NCBI GenBank assembly: GCA_030694465.1
Contig: JAUXYJ010000068.1
Coordinates: forward strand, 62,001-126,000
Source of the DNA: Deltaproteobacteria bacterium
GTDB taxonomy: Bacteria; Myxococcota_A; Polyangia; Polyangiales; Ga0077539
Reading direction: 5' to 3'
Length of the DNA stretch: 64,000 nucleotides
Part shown: in pieces, positions 63,501-64,000 of the stretch
Layout: the number at the start of each line of letters is the position of its first letter
Numbering within the stretch: position 1 is the stretch's first letter
Notes under the pieces: model-generated
Database searches by the model: none
The model's input: only the letters and a program-made list of their open reading frames with translations
Told to the model about the DNA's origin: nothing
Translations under genes and position numbers: made by a program

Positions 63501-64000
63501 CGACGAAATCGGGGATATTTCGCTCGCAATGCAGACTGCGCTCTTGCGAGTTCTTCAAGAGCACACGTTCGAACGGGTCGGAGGAAACACCCCCATCCGG
63601 GTCGACGTCCGGGTCATCGCAGCGACCAACAAGAACCTCGAGCAGGCGATGCGCACGGGGCAATTTCGCGACGACCTGTACTATCGACTCGCGGATATCA
63701 CTGTAAAATTGCCGCCGCTTCGCGATCGACTCGAAGACATCCCGCAGCTCGCAGCCCACTTTCTGATGATGGAGGCCGCCGCCGGACAGCTTGAGCCCAA
63801 ACCGCTTAGCCCGGCGGCGCTGCGGCGACTGAGCGAGCACGCGTGGCCGGGCAACGTGCGTGAGCTCTCGAGCAAATTGCGCAACGCCTTGGTGATGTCC
63901 GAGGGCGACATGATCGAAGAGTTGGACCTGGATTTGCCCACACCGGAGGCGAAGTCATGGGACCGCGACAACGGCCCCGTCGCGGGCACTGAGCGCAATG
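60550..64000 (+). CDS. ATPase-TPR-sigma-54 activator (partial, 3' end outside window)
   Basis: The frame starts at ATG 60550 and stays open to the window end (1,150 codons, incomplete). An N-terminal AAA/STAND-like NTPase has Walker A GGPAGIGKST (32-41), but the expected Walker B (138-150) reads VLVLLRAFQHIDD, lacking the usual Asp pair. The middle (about 400-870) is a chain of TPR-like helical repeats. A sigma-54-interaction AAA+ domain follows, with Walker A GETGTGKE from residue 914, GAYTGA (961-966, in place of GAFTGA), FLDEIGD and the sensor/arginine regions (FRDDLYYRL, WPGNVREL). The DNA-binding domain is presumably past the edge. It should activate sigma-54 promoters in response to a signal read by the NTPase/TPR part. 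Confidence 0.9.
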   Translation, partial: MATCHGRERELAFILSRLEATSAHGTGLVAVGGPAGIGKSTLLTEVRERARLGGFAVLEGYCVPHAAFAPWSAIAGQALAFLRAKQEQEQLPPGDLEALAPLISGRPPREKDEDDEGALRFAEAVARLLAAVGRVRPVLVLLRAFQHIDDSSQVLLRTLLDTAGPVGEPTPGAPAALVLVAHRPGHQRDLADHPRVATVNLEGLDLDGVRKLATQEQFLTRLHAITGGSPDAILSLLDRASLPRAAESQSRISPLGEQQKLLLAALSLAGRPLPMQVLAAALSVDSSAGTRLLPALVDAKLLWRDLDTTVGDVVVGLELADDGLAAIHTLDADRIAKLEHGLGEALQDWGRVSPEESLAHLLRGERPSAFVSRAVEIAKQLLLRHAPASALQLISSSAAHASREELQLLAPIAVETARAAGRPSDAQRVVEMARNAAPENATLAKLEAELSLAVGALDACEAALKQARLLDDASVPTLRGQIDAIAAEHAFQRGALGAAEQFAQAAIDHTPDTSSVHVQARNTLTKVYLWRGDLDRAWDWTQEHIATARERNATTEILRGIINLGVIAVRRGDLDDAARHFETARSLSSRGGSMMIRGVLRENQAVLAHLRGHFGEALTLYQEALGILIRVGHRQFLARVANNLGELYVQVGESARARRMCDYAAQVGRGFARGLVAEGLLLRGQIELYDGHHDQARSALHEALAMFAQTGEKARAAEAHVLLARVALAEGELTRARAALEHIDEDVDATGVRVASERLKITAELKRAEGLDGTEQARAALVLAERAGDTDLRLRIHVLTGKSLLDRGDIAGARVQMDAAIALREQLLSRVGEALRDTYESSLERAGLSKLRAQIEQTHERLTPQLSSDQPRPARVSITDDLLGGLIGSGAAMSALRRLILRIGPADTTVLLRGETGTGKERVAEAIHRSSRRRNGPLIKVNCAAIGEGVLLSELFGHEKGAYTGAVGRRKGRFEAADGGTIFLDEIGDISLAMQTALLRVLQEHTFERVGGNTPIRVDVRVIAATNKNLEQAMRTGQFRDDLYYRLADITVKLPPLRDRLEDIPQLAAHFLMMEAAAGQLEPKPLSPAALRRLSEHAWPGNVRELSSKLRNALVMSEGDMIEELDLDLPTPEAKSWDRDNGPVAGTERN

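Noticed and set aside
1..64000. tRNA, rRNA, insertion sequences, attachment sites
   Set aside because: No cloverleaf, no rRNA-like stretch, no transposase or integrase and no terminal inverted repeats were seen by eye; small RNAs cannot be excluded.

Overview
The window looks like chromosomal DNA of a myxobacterium (Myxococcota, probably a Polyangiales or Sandaracinus-like lineage). This rests on high GC with dense overlapping genes, many lipoproteins whose lipobox is followed by a long Asp/Ala-rich stalk, a DUF1552/DUF1592 pair, Hanks-type kinases (one with the HRDVSPSN loop common in this phylum), a MYXO-CTERM-like tail, tandem Cys-rich repeat proteins and a large sigma-54 activator fused to ATPase and TPR modules. 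No rRNA, tRNA, CRISPR, insertion sequence or prophage was recognised.

Layout. 0.1-3.6 kb: two adjacent paralogous Cys-rich repeat lipoproteins on the minus strand. 3.8-7.3 kb: an arrestin-fold protein, a GNAT acetyltransferase and a zinc-ribbon membrane protein. 7.3-16.9 kb: a chlorite dismutase/HemQ-family protein, a FadL-type outer-membrane porin, a TVP38 membrane protein, a proline-rich anchored protein coupled to a beta-barrel, a DUF547 protein, a CocE-type hydrolase and a pectin-acetylesterase-like lipoprotein. 16.9-22.4 kb: a PNPOx-GNAT fusion divergent from a MocR-type regulator, then an MMPL transporter behind a hotdog-fold protein. 22.5-23.6 kb: an orphan histidine kinase.

23.6-39.1 kb is the most striking part: eleven minus-strand genes with no gap above 54 nt, the last seven joined by 4-8 nt stop/start overlaps. 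In transcription order they encode a nucleoside-phosphorylase-like protein, a zinc-type MDR dehydrogenase, an asparagine-synthetase-like amidotransferase, an alpha/beta-hydrolase lipoprotein, the DUF1592/DUF1552 pair, a lipoprotein, a SAM methyltransferase, an Fe(II)/2-oxoglutarate-type dioxygenase, an adenylation-carrier-reductase (A-T-R) protein and a NadR-like NMN adenylyltransferase/ribosylnicotinamide kinase. This reads as a biosynthetic operon for an amino-acid-derived, reductively released small molecule, with envelope proteins of unknown role inside the same transcript.

39.4-64 kb: a TM2-domain protein with Gln/Pro repeats, a DUF2752 protein, two Ser/Thr kinases, a metallo-beta-lactamase-fold hydrolase, a CAP-domain lipoprotein, a subtilase lipoprotein, a propeller-like protein coupled to a transglycosylase-like MYXO-CTERM protein, several unrecognised membrane or secreted proteins, an RNB ribonuclease, a saccharopine-dehydrogenase-like reductase and, cut by the window end, a sigma-54 activator of more than 1,150 residues.

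Most functions are family-level assignments from visible motifs. Start codons were chosen by signal peptide, ribosome-binding site or stop/start overlap and often differ from the longest ORF.
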